The notes under the pieces were generated by a model that saw only the letters and a list, made by a program, of their open reading frames with translations, had not been told where the DNA came from and did not search any database. 64,000 nucleotides of DNA from Pelomonas lactea. Lineage in GTDB: Bacteria; Pseudomonadota; Gammaproteobacteria; Burkholderiales; Burkholderiaceae_C. Each line of letters opens with the position of its first letter. Position 1 is the first letter of the stretch. Of the stretch, positions 43,731 through 52,393 are shown piece by piece. Made by a program: the position numbers and the translations under genes. The stretch is from contig NZ_JBIGHX010000006.1 of assembly GCF_043555885.1 (NCBI RefSeq), positions 62,001-126,000 on the forward strand, read 5' to 3'.

Positions 43731-46194
43731 GAAGAGCCTGCAAGGGCCGCAAGGCCAACGCCGCGTACAGGTGCCGGGCCACGGCCAACGCGGTCACCAA
43801 CGCCAGCAGCGCCACCGACGCCAGCAGCACCCACAGCGAGCCCGGCCCCACCGGCGCACGCTCGACGAAGTCTGCGAGATACCGCTGGCTCAACCACGCC
43901 GCCACCGGCAGCGCCAGCGCGCAAGCCACCGCCAGCACGCCGGCAAACTCGCGCAGCAGCAGCCCCGCCACCGCGCCGGCACCCGCGCCGTGCAGCCTGC
44001 GCAGCACGATCTCGCGCTCGCGACGGCGCAGCGTGTAGGCCGCCAGCGCGTAGATGCCCACGGCCGCCAGGCCCAGGGCCAGCAGGCCGGCCAGGCCAAT
44101 GAGCCGGCCCAGCCGCGCGTCGTCGGCCACCTTCTGCAGCAGCATGTCGCGCACCGGCAGCGCTTCGTTCAGCGTGTCGGGAAAGCGCTCGCGCACCAGC
44201 GCCGCGAGCTTGGACGCGGTGGCCCGCGGGTCACGCGTGTGCACGCTGATGGCACCGTCGCCACGCTCCACCACGGGCCGGATGGCGTGCGGCTGCGGCG
44301 GGCTGCGCGGGCCTTCCAGGCGGATGTCCTCGATGACCGCGACGATGGTGGCCGGCTGGCCCCCGTCGATGTTGGCCGGCGTGCCCAGCGTGCGGCCCAC
44401 CGCGGCCTCGGGGCTGGCGAAGCCCAGCGCGCGCACCGCGCTGCGGTCCAGCACGATGCCGCGTTGCGCCTTCTCGGCCACATGGTCGGCCGACAGCCGG
44501 CCGGCGATGACGCGCATGCCGTACACCTGCAGGTAGCCCGGCGTGAAGTCCACGCCGGTGCGCAGGCTCACCGAGCGGCCGTCGGGGCCGCGGAACTCGC
44601 CGTACCAGCTCGAGAAGTCGCGCCCCGGCACATCGTCGGCCACCGCGGCGGCAATGACCTCGGGCCAGCGCCGCACCTGCTCGATCAGCGAGGCCGTCTG
44701 CGCCGGCTGCGACCACCACGGCAGGTCCACGGCCACGCGGCCGTCGATGTCGAAGCCGCGCGGGATGCTGCCGGCGTACCGGGCCTGCCACAGCACCGTC
44801 AGCGCCAGCGCGGCGAACAGCGCGGCGGCGGCGAACTGCAGCGTCGTCATGAAGCGGCGCAGCCAGCGGCTGGCCGCGCCCTCGCTGTGGCTGCGCCCGG
44901 CCAGCGACTCGGCCGGCCGCACGCGCAGCGCGATGCTCGTCAGCGGCAGCGCGCTGAGGGCCGCGATGGCCGCGCACAGCCCTGCCGTCAGCGCCACCAT
45001 CGCGGCGCTCACCACGGGCGCGTGGAAGCGGCGCTGCAACAGTGCCTCGGCCCACGGCGTGCCCCACCAGGCCAAAAGGAGGCCCAGCGCGCCGGCCAGC
45101 GCCGCGACGACGGTGGCCTCGGCAAAGAACTGCGCGGCCAGCTGCCGCCCGCCCGCGCCCAGCGACTTGCGCAGCCCGATCTCGCGCTGGCGGCGCAGCG
45201 TGCGCACGCTCCACAGGTTGACGAAGTTGATGACGGCCAGCGCCAGCACGGCGGCGGCGGCCGCGGCGAGGCCGCCCAGCTGCAGCCGGCGCTGCGGGCT
45301 GCCGGCGCCGTGCAGGCCGATGTCGGCCACCGGCAGCGCGCGCAGGTAGGCCGCGGGGCCGCCGCCCTTCAGGAAGTCCATCGGGAAGCCCGGCGGCAGC
45401 GGCTGCTGCTCGGCCAGGCGCTGCGCCAGCGCCGTCAGCTGCGCCGGCGCGGCGCCGGGCCGCAGGCGGGCGAACAGCCGGCCGCTGGTCTGGTACCAGT
45501 TGTCCGACAGCTTCAGGTAGACCTTGGCGGCCGGCGCGTTGAAGCCGGCCAGCGCGTCGAACACCAACGTGCCGTTCGGGTTGGGGTTGGGCAGCACGGC
45601 CTTCACGGTCAGCGGGAACTGGCCGCCCGGTGTGCCGTCGGGCAGCGGCGGCAACGAGACCGCGAACGTGCGGCCCAGCGCCTGCGCCGTGCCGAAGAGT
45701 TTCTCGGCCGCCTGCGCCGTCAGCGCAATGCCCTCAGGCGTGGACAGCGCCGCGGTCAGGTCGCCCGCCAGCGGGCGCAGGCCGAACAGCGCCTGCAGGT
45801 CGGCGTCGGCCAGCGCGATGGACAGGCGGGCGCCGCGAGGCTGCTTCTCGTCAACAGCCTGGGCCGGCAGCTGCGTGAACAGCAGCCGGCTCATCTCGGC
45901 CACCGGAGCACCGGCGTCGCGCAGGCCGGCGTACAGCGGCACGGTGGGCACGCTGTCGAACCACTCGGTCGTGATGCCGCCGGGCCCGCGCGCGCGGAAC
46001 TCGAAGCTGACGAGCCGGTCGCCCTCGGGCAGCTCGCCGTCGGGCCGCAGCACGTCCTGCAGGAAACTGGCCGTCAGCAGCGCCAGCGCCAGGCCCAGCG
46101 CGAGGCCGGCGATGACGAGGGCGGCGGGGCCGGGTTCGGCGCGCAGCTGGCGCCAGGCGCTGCGCCAGGTGAGGGAGGGAGAGAAGGCGGTCAT
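43723..46194 (-). CDS. FtsX/MacB-like ABC permease, first gene of the sigma-54-driven export operon
   Basis: An 823-residue permease with the duplicated FtsX layout: transmembrane segment near residue 22 (AALVIAGLALGLALALLTAS), a large periplasmic MacB-PCD domain, three helices around residues 285-420, then a second periplasmic part and three C-terminal helices (LIGLAGLLALGLAAVGIYAL). It exports an unknown substrate with the adaptor and ATPase encoded downstream. The ATG at 46194 lies only about two bases after the predicted sigma-54 transcription start, so the mRNA may be almost leaderless; no other start codon is near. Confidence 0.88.
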   Translation of the reverse strand: MTAFSPSLTWRSAWRQLRAEPGPAALVIAGLALGLALALLTASFLQDVLRPDGELPEGDRLVSFEFRARGPGGITTEWFDSVPTVPLYAGLRDAGAPVAEMSRLLFTQLPAQAVDEKQPRGARLSIALADADLQALFGLRPLAGDLTAALSTPEGIALTAQAAEKLFGTAQALGRTFAVSLPPLPDGTPGGQFPLTVKAVLPNPNPNGTLVFDALAGFNAPAAKVYLKLSDNWYQTSGRLFARLRPGAAPAQLTALAQRLAEQQPLPPGFPMDFLKGGGPAAYLRALPVADIGLHGAGSPQRRLQLGGLAAAAAAVLALAVINFVNLWSVRTLRRQREIGLRKSLGAGGRQLAAQFFAEATVVAALAGALGLLLAWWGTPWAEALLQRRFHAPVVSAAMVALTAGLCAAIAALSALPLTSIALRVRPAESLAGRSHSEGAASRWLRRFMTTLQFAAAALFAALALTVLWQARYAGSIPRGFDIDGRVAVDLPWWSQPAQTASLIEQVRRWPEVIAAAVADDVPGRDFSSWYGEFRGPDGRSVSLRTGVDFTPGYLQVYGMRVIAGRLSADHVAEKAQRGIVLDRSAVRALGFASPEAAVGRTLGTPANIDGGQPATIVAVIEDIRLEGPRSPPQPHAIRPVVERGDGAISVHTRDPRATASKLAALVRERFPDTLNEALPVRDMLLQKVADDARLGRLIGLAGLLALGLAAVGIYALAAYTLRRREREIVLRRLHGAGAGAVAGLLLREFAGVLAVACALALPVAAWLSQRYLADFVERAPVGPGSLWVLLASVALLALVTALAVARHLYAALALRPLQALRG

Positions 46195-46206
46195 GGCCTG
46201 CCTTTT

Positions 46207-46223
46207 TGCAAGAGCCGGGCCAA
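46207..46223 (-). promoter_or_regulatory. Sigma-54 (-24/-12) promoter of the export operon
   Basis: Read on the minus strand the sequence is TTGGCCCGGCTCTTGCA. It matches the sigma-54 consensus with GG at -25/-24 and GC at -13/-12 separated by exactly ten bases. The predicted transcript starts near 46196. The promoter lies between the permease start and two palindromic upstream sites, next to a divergent NtrC-type regulator gene, as expected for a sigma-54-dependent operon. Confidence 0.78.
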
Positions 46224-46264
46224 CGCGCCCGCCCTGGGGAGCGGGGCCGGGGCGGGCCGTGAAG

Positions 46265-46303
46265 CGTCCGCTTGCGGACACCCACACTGTCCGCTTCCGA
46301 ACA
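46265..46303. promoter_or_regulatory. Tandem palindromic upstream activator sites for the NtrC-type regulator
   Basis: Site 1 is the perfect palindrome GTCCGCTTGCGGAC (46266-46279). Site 2 is TGTCCGCTTCCGAACA (46288-46303), sharing the TGTCCGC half-site. Centres are 23 bases apart, about two helical turns, and lie roughly 75-100 bases upstream of the sigma-54 start. This suits enhancer binding by the divergently encoded regulator, which may also control itself from here. Confidence 0.66.
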
Positions 46304-46349
46304 CCGCCTTGCCGGGGCAGGCACGCGCCGCCTACAGTCGCGCGCTCTC

Positions 46350-47768
46350 ATGCCCGGCATCCTCATCCTCGACGACGACCCCGACGTGGCGCTGGCCGCC
46401 CGGCTGGCGCTGCGCAAGCTGGGGCCGGTGGCCGTGCGCCATGCGCCGGCCGAGCTGCCGGCTGCGCTGGACGACATCGCCCCCGACGTGCTGCTGCTGG
46501 ACATGAACTTCACGCCCGGTGCCAGCGACGGTGCCGCCGGCCTGGCGCTGCTGCGCGACGTGATGGCCCGGCAAGGCCAGGCTGCGGCGCCCGCGGTCAT
46601 CGTGATGACCGCCTACGCCGAGGTGGAGCTGGCCGTGCAGGCGCTCAAGGGCGGCGCGGTGGACTTCCTCACCAAGCCCTGGGCCAACGAGCGGCTCGTG
46701 GCCTGCGTGCAGGCCGCGCTGGCCCGCCGGGCACCCGCGCCGGGCGGTGCGGGGGAGCTGCTGGGCGAGTCGGCCGCCATGCAGTCGCTGCGCGCGCAGA
46801 TCGCGCAGGTGGGCGCCAGCGAGGCCAGCGTGCTGATCCTGGGCGAGAACGGCGTGGGCAAGGAGCTGGTGGCGCGCGCGCTGCATGCCGCCTCACCGCG
46901 CGCCGCTGGCCCGCTGCTGGCCGTGGACATGGGCGCGCTGCCCGAGGCGCTGGTGGAGAGCGAGCTGTTCGGCCACCGGCGCGGCAGCTTCACGGATGCG
47001 CGCGAGTCGCGCCCCGGGCGCTTCGTGGCGGCAGCGGGCGGCACGCTGTTCCTGGACGAGATCGGCAACCTGCCGCTGCCGCAGCAGGCCAAGCTGCTGG
47101 CCGCGCTGGAGCGCCGCGAGGTGACACCGCTGGGCAGCGACCGGCCGGTGCCGGTGGACGTGCGCGTGCTGGCCGCCACCAACGTGGCCGAGGCCGAGCT
47201 GTTCGACGCGCGGCGCTTCCGCCCCGACCTGCTGTACCGGCTGAACACCGTCGTGCTGCGCGTGCCGCCGCTGCGCGAGCGCGGCGCGGCCGACATCGCG
47301 CTGCTGCTGCGCCACTACCTCGCGCAGTTCGCGCAGCGGCCCGTGGAGGTGACGCCCGACGCGCTGGCGCAGCTGACGGCCTACGGCTGGCCCGGCAACG
47401 TGCGGCAACTGCGCCAGGCCTGCGAACGCGCCGCGCTGCTGGCCCGCGGGCCGGTGTTCACCTGGGCTGACTTCGGGCTGGGCGGCATGGCGCCCCCCGC
47501 CCAAGGAGTCCCTTGGTCGGCCCCCCGAGGGGGCGGCGACGCCCGCGGGGGTGACCCCACGGGCACGTCGCCCACGCGGGCCGACTTGGGGCGGCCCGGC
47601 GTTCGGCCCGAACACCTGGGCTCCTCCGGCCTGGACCTGCAGCAACGCGAACGCGAGGCCGTGCAGGCCGCGCTGGCCCAGGCCGACGGCAACATCAGCC
47701 AGGCCGCCAAGCTGCTGGGCGTGAGCCGCGCGGCGCTGTACCGCAAGCTGGACAAGCATGGCCTTTGA
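46350..47768 (+). CDS. NtrC-family sigma-54-dependent response regulator
   Basis: A 472-residue regulator: receiver domain with phospho-acceptor Asp51 (VLLLDMNF), a conserved Thr and Lys (MTAYAE, LTKPW), an AAA+ domain with Walker A LGENGVGKEL and Walker B GGTLFLDEIGNLP, an arginine-finger region, and a Fis-type helix-turn-helix at the end (ISQAAKLLGVSRAALYRKL). The sigma-54 contact loop reads GSFTDA instead of the usual GAFTGA. A proline/glycine-rich linker encoded by palindromic DNA (47499-47620) lies between AAA+ and HTH. It overlaps the kinase gene by 11 bases. It should activate the divergent export operon. Confidence 0.9.
   Translation: MPGILILDDDPDVALAARLALRKLGPVAVRHAPAELPAALDDIAPDVLLLDMNFTPGASDGAAGLALLRDVMARQGQAAAPAVIVMTAYAEVELAVQALKGGAVDFLTKPWANERLVACVQAALARRAPAPGGAGELLGESAAMQSLRAQIAQVGASEASVLILGENGVGKELVARALHAASPRAAGPLLAVDMGALPEALVESELFGHRRGSFTDARESRPGRFVAAAGGTLFLDEIGNLPLPQQAKLLAALERREVTPLGSDRPVPVDVRVLAATNVAEAELFDARRFRPDLLYRLNTVVLRVPPLRERGAADIALLLRHYLAQFAQRPVEVTPDALAQLTAYGWPGNVRQLRQACERAALLARGPVFTWADFGLGGMAPPAQGVPWSAPRGGGDARGGDPTGTSPTRADLGRPGVRPEHLGSSGLDLQQREREAVQAALAQADGNISQAAKLLGVSRAALYRKLDKHGL
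47499..47620. repeat. In-frame palindromic GC repeat inside the sigma-54 regulator gene
   Basis: About 120 bases made of consecutive short hairpins: CCAAGGAGTCCCTTGG (47501-47516), GCCCCCCGAGGGGGC (47520-47534) and a longer imperfect arm with GCCCGCGGGG and CCCCACGGGC. They encode the Gly/Pro/Arg-rich linker between the AAA+ and Fis domains without breaking the frame. The composition differs from the surrounding gene and looks like an inserted intergenic-type repeat. Confidence 0.55.
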
Positions 47769-48918
47769 ACGCGCCCGCGTCGCCGGCGCCGCCGTCGTGC
47801 TGGCGGCGAGTTCGGCCGGTGCCGTCGCCGCGCTGGATTCGCCGCGCGTGCTGGTCGCCTGCGCGCTGGCAGGCCTCATCGCCGCGGCTACCGGCTGGGC
47901 GGCGCTGGCGCGGCTGGCCCATCAACCCCGGCCGCTGCCGCCCGAGCCGCCACCCGCGCCCCGGCCCGACCTGGACGCCGCGCTGGAGCACGCGCCGCTG
48001 GCGCTGTGGCGGCTGACGGCCGGCCACGCACCGCTGGCGCTGAACGCCGCCGCGCGCCGCCTCATCGCGCCCGGCCGGGCCGTGGAGCCCGCCGCGCTGC
48101 TGGCGCTGCTGGACGCCGACCCCGGCCGGCGCGTCGTCACGCTGCCGACCGAGCACGGCCAGGAGCGCGCGGTGCTGGCCGTGTCGGCGCTGACCGTGCA
48201 GGGCGAGGCCTGGCGGCTGGCGGCGCTGGCGCCCATCGAGTCCGAGCTGGAGACCGAGGCCCTAGGCGCGTGGCGGCAGCTGGTGCAGGTGCTGACGCAC
48301 GAGATCATGAATTCGCTGACGCCCATCGCGTCGCTGGCCGGCAGTGCCCCCGCGCTGCTGGACGCCGGCGAGGTGGACGAGCTGCGCGCCGCCCTCGCCG
48401 CGCTGGCCCGGCGCGCGGCGCACCTGCAGGGCTTCGTGGAGCGCTACCGCAGCGTCAGCCAGCCGCCCGCGCCCACGCTGGCCGACACGCCGCTGGCGCC
48501 GCTGCTGCAGGCCGTGCAGCGGCTGGTGGCCCCCGCGTGGGAGGCCGCCGGCGGCTCGGTGGCGCTGAGCGTGGCGCCCGAGACGCTGGCGCTGCGTACC
48601 GACGCCGCGCAGCTGGAACAGGTGCTCATCAACCTCGCGCAGAACGCGCTGCAGGCCTGCGCCGGCCGCCCGTCACCGCAGCTGCTCATCGAAGCCCGCC
48701 TGAGCCGCGGCGCCCGGCTGCGACTGACCGTGGCCGACAACGGCCCGGGCGTGCCGCCGGGGCTGGAGCAGCGCATCTTCACGCCCTTCTTCACGACCCG
48801 CGACGGCGGCAGCGGCGTGGGCCTGGCCGTCGTGCGGCAGCTGGTGCACGGCCTGGGTGGCACGGTGCGCCACGCCAAAAGGCCGGGGGGCGGGGCGTGT
48901 TTTGTGTTGACGTTTTGA
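47758..48918 (+). CDS. Sensor histidine kinase of the export-regulating two-component system
   Basis: A 386-residue kinase with two N-terminal membrane helices (AGAAVVLAASSAGAVAAL and VLVACALAGLIAAATGWAAL) and almost no periplasmic loop, a short PAS-like region, an H-box LTHEIMNSLTPIASL with His181, and an ATPase domain with INLAQNALQA (N-box), VADNGPGVPPG (G1) and GSGVGLAVVRQL (G2). This is an NtrY-type kinase. It overlaps the regulator gene by 11 bases. The signal is probably sensed in or near the membrane. Nothing identifiable follows in 48919-49188. Confidence 0.9.
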   Translation: MAFERARVAGAAVVLAASSAGAVAALDSPRVLVACALAGLIAAATGWAALARLAHQPRPLPPEPPPAPRPDLDAALEHAPLALWRLTAGHAPLALNAAARRLIAPGRAVEPAALLALLDADPGRRVVTLPTEHGQERAVLAVSALTVQGEAWRLAALAPIESELETEALGAWRQLVQVLTHEIMNSLTPIASLAGSAPALLDAGEVDELRAALAALARRAAHLQGFVERYRSVSQPPAPTLADTPLAPLLQAVQRLVAPAWEAAGGSVALSVAPETLALRTDAAQLEQVLINLAQNALQACAGRPSPQLLIEARLSRGARLRLTVADNGPGVPPGLEQRIFTPFFTTRDGGSGVGLAVVRQLVHGLGGTVRHAKRPGGGACFVLTF

Positions 48919-49188
48919 GCTCGTTGTCGCTCGCCCCTTGCGTCAAGACCACGGGGTCAGCATGTCGACAAAGCGCTGTTGATTGGTGGCACGGCCACCG
49001 TTGATGACTTCCTCCGGCTGAGACCTGTCAACCGTCGTAGCCCGCCGGACCGGCCGCCTTTTTGCTTGGCGTTACATCGGCAAGCCCACGCTCATCGCGA
49101 CGATGCCAAGGGTTTCATCAGCACAAACAGAGGGTGACCTCGACGTATGGTTCGCAGAGCGCGGATGGTGATATAGGTCAATGCGCCC

Positions 49189-50739
49189 TCAATCGAGTAT
49201 GAAGTTTGCGACTGATGCTTTACCGATGATTTTCCCATCGAAATGCTCAGTCACCACCGCTGCAAAAATATTGGCTACCTCGACTGGATCAAAGTCCTCA
49301 GGGTGCTGAAATAGGACTGCATCATGCATTGGGATCTTCAAATCTACGTTCTTCAAATTACTCAGCTTCAACAGTGCCTTCTTAAATATCAGCGAAGCGG
49401 TCCCTTGAACGACTTGGCTCACCGCTGATCGCTTCTCTTTTTCGCTCAACTCATCACAGCGGCTTCTAGTCAAATAATTTCCAAATGCCGTTCCAATCCG
49501 CCCGCAATTCTTGAACTCAGTCCACACTTCTGATTTCCAACTCTCAAACCTTGGAAACTGATTAAAGAAGGCTTTTGCGACATCTCGCTGGGCCCCAAGC
49601 TCGACGGCCGCATCAATCAGGCTTTTCCTCCTCATCCCGTAAGCGTAGGAAAGAAATAGCCTCTTTGCTGCCTTTCTTTTCGAGTTGTCTGCGAATATTC
49701 TCTCCGCAACGAGTGAGTAGAGATCGCCAGACGCAAATAGACCAAGCATATTTTGGTCATCTGAAAGTGCGCCCATAATCCCTGCTTCGAACTGACCAAA
49801 GTCGACGTAGGAAAGCTTCATCCCCTCATCTGGCGAGATGATGTCACGATGGCGTTTAGCAAGATTTTGAAAAGATGGGTCTTTGTAATAAATTCGTGAA
49901 GTGATTGAGCCAAAATTGTCTACGATGGGGAATATTCTTTTTTCACTAAGCGGGATGGCATTGAGTATCAACCGACTTGCGGCGACTTTTCTCAATTCCA
50001 ACAATCGATCAGAAAATCCATCAGCCGTTGGAACAAAATTGAGAACATATTCGACTCCGACGCCAGAGAAGTCGAACCCCTTGGGTGCCAAGTACTCAAC
50101 AACCTCATCATCCGATGGGACTTCGAGCGGCAAAGAGTATTTCGCCGAAAATTCTTTCAGTGCCATGTAGTAGGCGAACTCGATATCATCCTTGTGTTTT
50201 CGAAGTGCTACGCTATTGATTGCTATTCCATTCGCAACCGACCGAATAAGGTACTCGGTGACAGGCCTTTCGATAGTCCAGTAGCGCTCCCACTCATTTG
50301 CCGCTTTAGCTTTTGCCTCGACATCGTTAGATAGGCGCAGAAGTGCCTCTCCAATGAGTATAAATGTGCCAATATCTAGCGTCGCATTCTTGAAGGCAAT
50401 ATTCCTATAACGTCCAGCTGCATCCTCTTTGACAAGGCCCAGCTCCAGCAAGGTCGAGCAAACGTCTCGCGAATCCCGATTTTCTCGATCTTCCCGCAGT
50501 CCCGACGTTGAAATCCGCAACTCTTCGACATCTATCACTTTTCTAGGGAGTGATTTGGTCTTCTTATAAAGTGCAGGGGCAATAAGCCAGTAGTCATGAC
50601 AAATCAGTTCCGATTCCTGTTTGACCACCTCCTCGGCAGTTACCTCTCGGACGGCGCCGTCTGAAGCCAAGAAGAACCTCTCTTCTCCACGATCAGCGAA
50701 ATCATTGACGAAAAGCAATGCAATCTTCTTCTCAGTCAT
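49189..50739 (-). CDS. Family A DNA polymerase-like protein, partner of the reverse transcriptase
   Basis: This 516-residue protein resembles the polymerase part of DNA polymerase I. The region WERYWTIERPVTEYLIRSV and GIAINSVALRKHKDDIE matches the segment before the PolA palm. Motif A is LSYVDFGQFEAGIMGALS (catalytic Asp), the O-helix motif B is RKAAKRLFLSYAYGMRR, and motif C is IPMHDAVLFQH, with the usual HDE changed to HDA but the Asp kept. The N-terminal 110 residues may be a worn exonuclease domain; no 5' nuclease is present. It overlaps the reverse transcriptase gene by 8 bases and has the same mid-40s percent GC, so the two were acquired together. Confidence 0.8.
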   Translation of the reverse strand: MTEKKIALLFVNDFADRGEERFFLASDGAVREVTAEEVVKQESELICHDYWLIAPALYKKTKSLPRKVIDVEELRISTSGLREDRENRDSRDVCSTLLELGLVKEDAAGRYRNIAFKNATLDIGTFILIGEALLRLSNDVEAKAKAANEWERYWTIERPVTEYLIRSVANGIAINSVALRKHKDDIEFAYYMALKEFSAKYSLPLEVPSDDEVVEYLAPKGFDFSGVGVEYVLNFVPTADGFSDRLLELRKVAASRLILNAIPLSEKRIFPIVDNFGSITSRIYYKDPSFQNLAKRHRDIISPDEGMKLSYVDFGQFEAGIMGALSDDQNMLGLFASGDLYSLVAERIFADNSKRKAAKRLFLSYAYGMRRKSLIDAAVELGAQRDVAKAFFNQFPRFESWKSEVWTEFKNCGRIGTAFGNYLTRSRCDELSEKEKRSAVSQVVQGTASLIFKKALLKLSNLKNVDLKIPMHDAVLFQHPEDFDPVEVANIFAAVVTEHFDGKIIGKASVANFILD

Positions 50740-52393
50740 ATGGGCTCAGTTCGTCGTACATTTTCGGCATGGGCGTCCGCTCACGCTCCACCAAAGGCAT
50801 ATCCGCGACGAAATAATTCCTCGCACGAATGACAGTACCTTTCAGTTTTGGCCCGAGATGTGCGAGCACCGGCTTGAGCAACTCTCGGCTCGATTCGCTT
50901 GTTGCCAGAAGATAGTTCCGCTGGTGATAGTAGGGCCAGTTGGATCGGAAATCAGCTGCCATGCCTTCTAAGAAGCCAACTTCGCCGACGCAGCGAAGAT
51001 ATATGAACGTGGCTGCAATTTCAGAGCGCAGGACGTCAGATTTAATTCGCTGCGTTGCCAGAGCTACAAGCTTTTCGGTCTTGTACTTCTGCCTAGCCAG
51101 CGTAAGCCAAAGATGATAATTTTGCCAAGAGTGAATGGCCCGCTCATGGTCGCAGAGGTATTCTGCCACTCGATCCAACTCGGCCGGCGAAAGTTCGAGA
51201 ATATTGAGTAGACGGCAGTATTGATCAGTCGAGACAGCGTGTTCTTCCATTGAGTCAATCAGAAGCGACTTAAGCTGCTCTGCCATCTCGCCCCGGACAT
51301 CGAATATTCCGGCATCGACTAGTCTGATCAATCTGTTTACAGCGAACCTAAACTGCCGCGACTGTGTCTGTCTAGAATCAATGCACTCTTGGAGCAACTG
51401 AAAGATGTACTTGGTCGACCTTATAATTACTCGCCGACTTCTTGATCGCCACATGCTGTCAATGGTGACGCTGCGATCGTCGGAACCTGGGAAAAATTCA
51501 TTTATGTCGGAGGTTGGACTCTCAGCCGTAAGAATCTTTGTCTTGGACGAGTTTATATTCATACCTACCGTGCGCAACTGACCAATCAGTACCGTGGCCG
51601 CCTGTCTAGCCGCGCGCGGGCTGTCGCATATTATTCGAATATCATCGACGTACCTGTAATAATCAAAACCCAGTCTAACCATTTCTTGGTCAACAGCGTT
51701 TAGAACTACATTCGCGACGAATGATGAGGCATCTCTGTTTTGTGGGAGTCCGTGCTTTTCGCTATAACCCCAATGAGTCATCAACTCGCAAAGTGTGTTA
51801 ATCGAATTGCGAATTAACACCTTCTCAGGGCCCGATGCATCGATTTTCGGAAGCAATTCTTCGAATGCGACCCGAATGCTTTCTGTCGTGATATTCTCGA
51901 AATAATTTATCAGGTCGGTTGCGAATAGTGCTTGATTGTTCTTAAGTGCTGTTCGGGTTACACCCTCGAAGGTCTGCCATAGTTCGATTCGCCCCTTGAA
52001 TAGGTCTTTGCCAGTTCTTTGCTTCTTGTCGTATCGATGGCCTAGGACACGATGTGAGAGCAAGGGGTCATAGAACGGAATCAGGTGAGAGCATATGGCT
52101 TGGTAAATAAATCTGTCGTAGAAGTCCGTTTCCAGAGCGTACCGAACACCCAATCCCTTTTTGGGGATGTCGCAGACATTCCTTTTTGACGCGCCGTAGC
52201 GACCGTTTCCTTCCAGTAGAACTTCGTGCAATACGTCACGTAAGGCTCTTTTGCTAGCGAATAGGTCGCGATGCTGTAGGACATCCTCAAACCAGTCATC
52301 GCGCATATCCCGATGCAAATGCTGTAGAACAGCGTCTACGTCGATGGGAAATGCAAGTATCTCGATGCGCTCGTCGTCGCTACGCGGTGTCAT
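50732..52393 (-). CDS. Reverse transcriptase (unassigned, defence-type candidate)
   Basis: This 553-residue protein has an RT palm: KNVCDIPKKG-like RT1/2 region, motif A LFATDLINYFENI, RT4 GLPQNRDASSFVANVVLN, and the catalytic RYVDDIRII (YVDD), followed by the NSSKTKIL segment. The C-terminal 220 residues are helical, with no maturase, HNH or integrase domain, which argues against a group II intron. It resembles the retron/UG/Abi style of RT without fitting a class I can name. A GGGGAGGGG ribosome site precedes the ATG at 52393. Low GC and the overlapping polymerase gene mark a foreign operon. Confidence 0.85.
   Translation of the reverse strand: MTPRSDDERIEILAFPIDVDAVLQHLHRDMRDDWFEDVLQHRDLFASKRALRDVLHEVLLEGNGRYGASKRNVCDIPKKGLGVRYALETDFYDRFIYQAICSHLIPFYDPLLSHRVLGHRYDKKQRTGKDLFKGRIELWQTFEGVTRTALKNNQALFATDLINYFENITTESIRVAFEELLPKIDASGPEKVLIRNSINTLCELMTHWGYSEKHGLPQNRDASSFVANVVLNAVDQEMVRLGFDYYRYVDDIRIICDSPRAARQAATVLIGQLRTVGMNINSSKTKILTAESPTSDINEFFPGSDDRSVTIDSMWRSRSRRVIIRSTKYIFQLLQECIDSRQTQSRQFRFAVNRLIRLVDAGIFDVRGEMAEQLKSLLIDSMEEHAVSTDQYCRLLNILELSPAELDRVAEYLCDHERAIHSWQNYHLWLTLARQKYKTEKLVALATQRIKSDVLRSEIAATFIYLRCVGEVGFLEGMAADFRSNWPYYHQRNYLLATSESSRELLKPVLAHLGPKLKGTVIRARNYFVADMPLVERERTPMPKMYDELSPYD

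Noticed and set aside
42139..46506. A 1455-codon plus-strand reading frame across the export operon
   Set aside because: It is antisense to three well-supported genes (ATPase, adaptor, permease) and its composition is the Ala/Arg/Gln/His pattern expected of a shadow frame in GC-rich DNA.
48919..49188. A remnant gene between the kinase and the polymerase gene
   Set aside because: A short stretch near 49070 reads like protein (RYIGKPTLIATMP) but it is isolated, has no start and no family I can name.
50732..52393. Group II intron for the reverse transcriptase
   Set aside because: There is no maturase or HNH domain, no intron domain V-like hairpin next to the gene, and the RT overlaps a polymerase gene.
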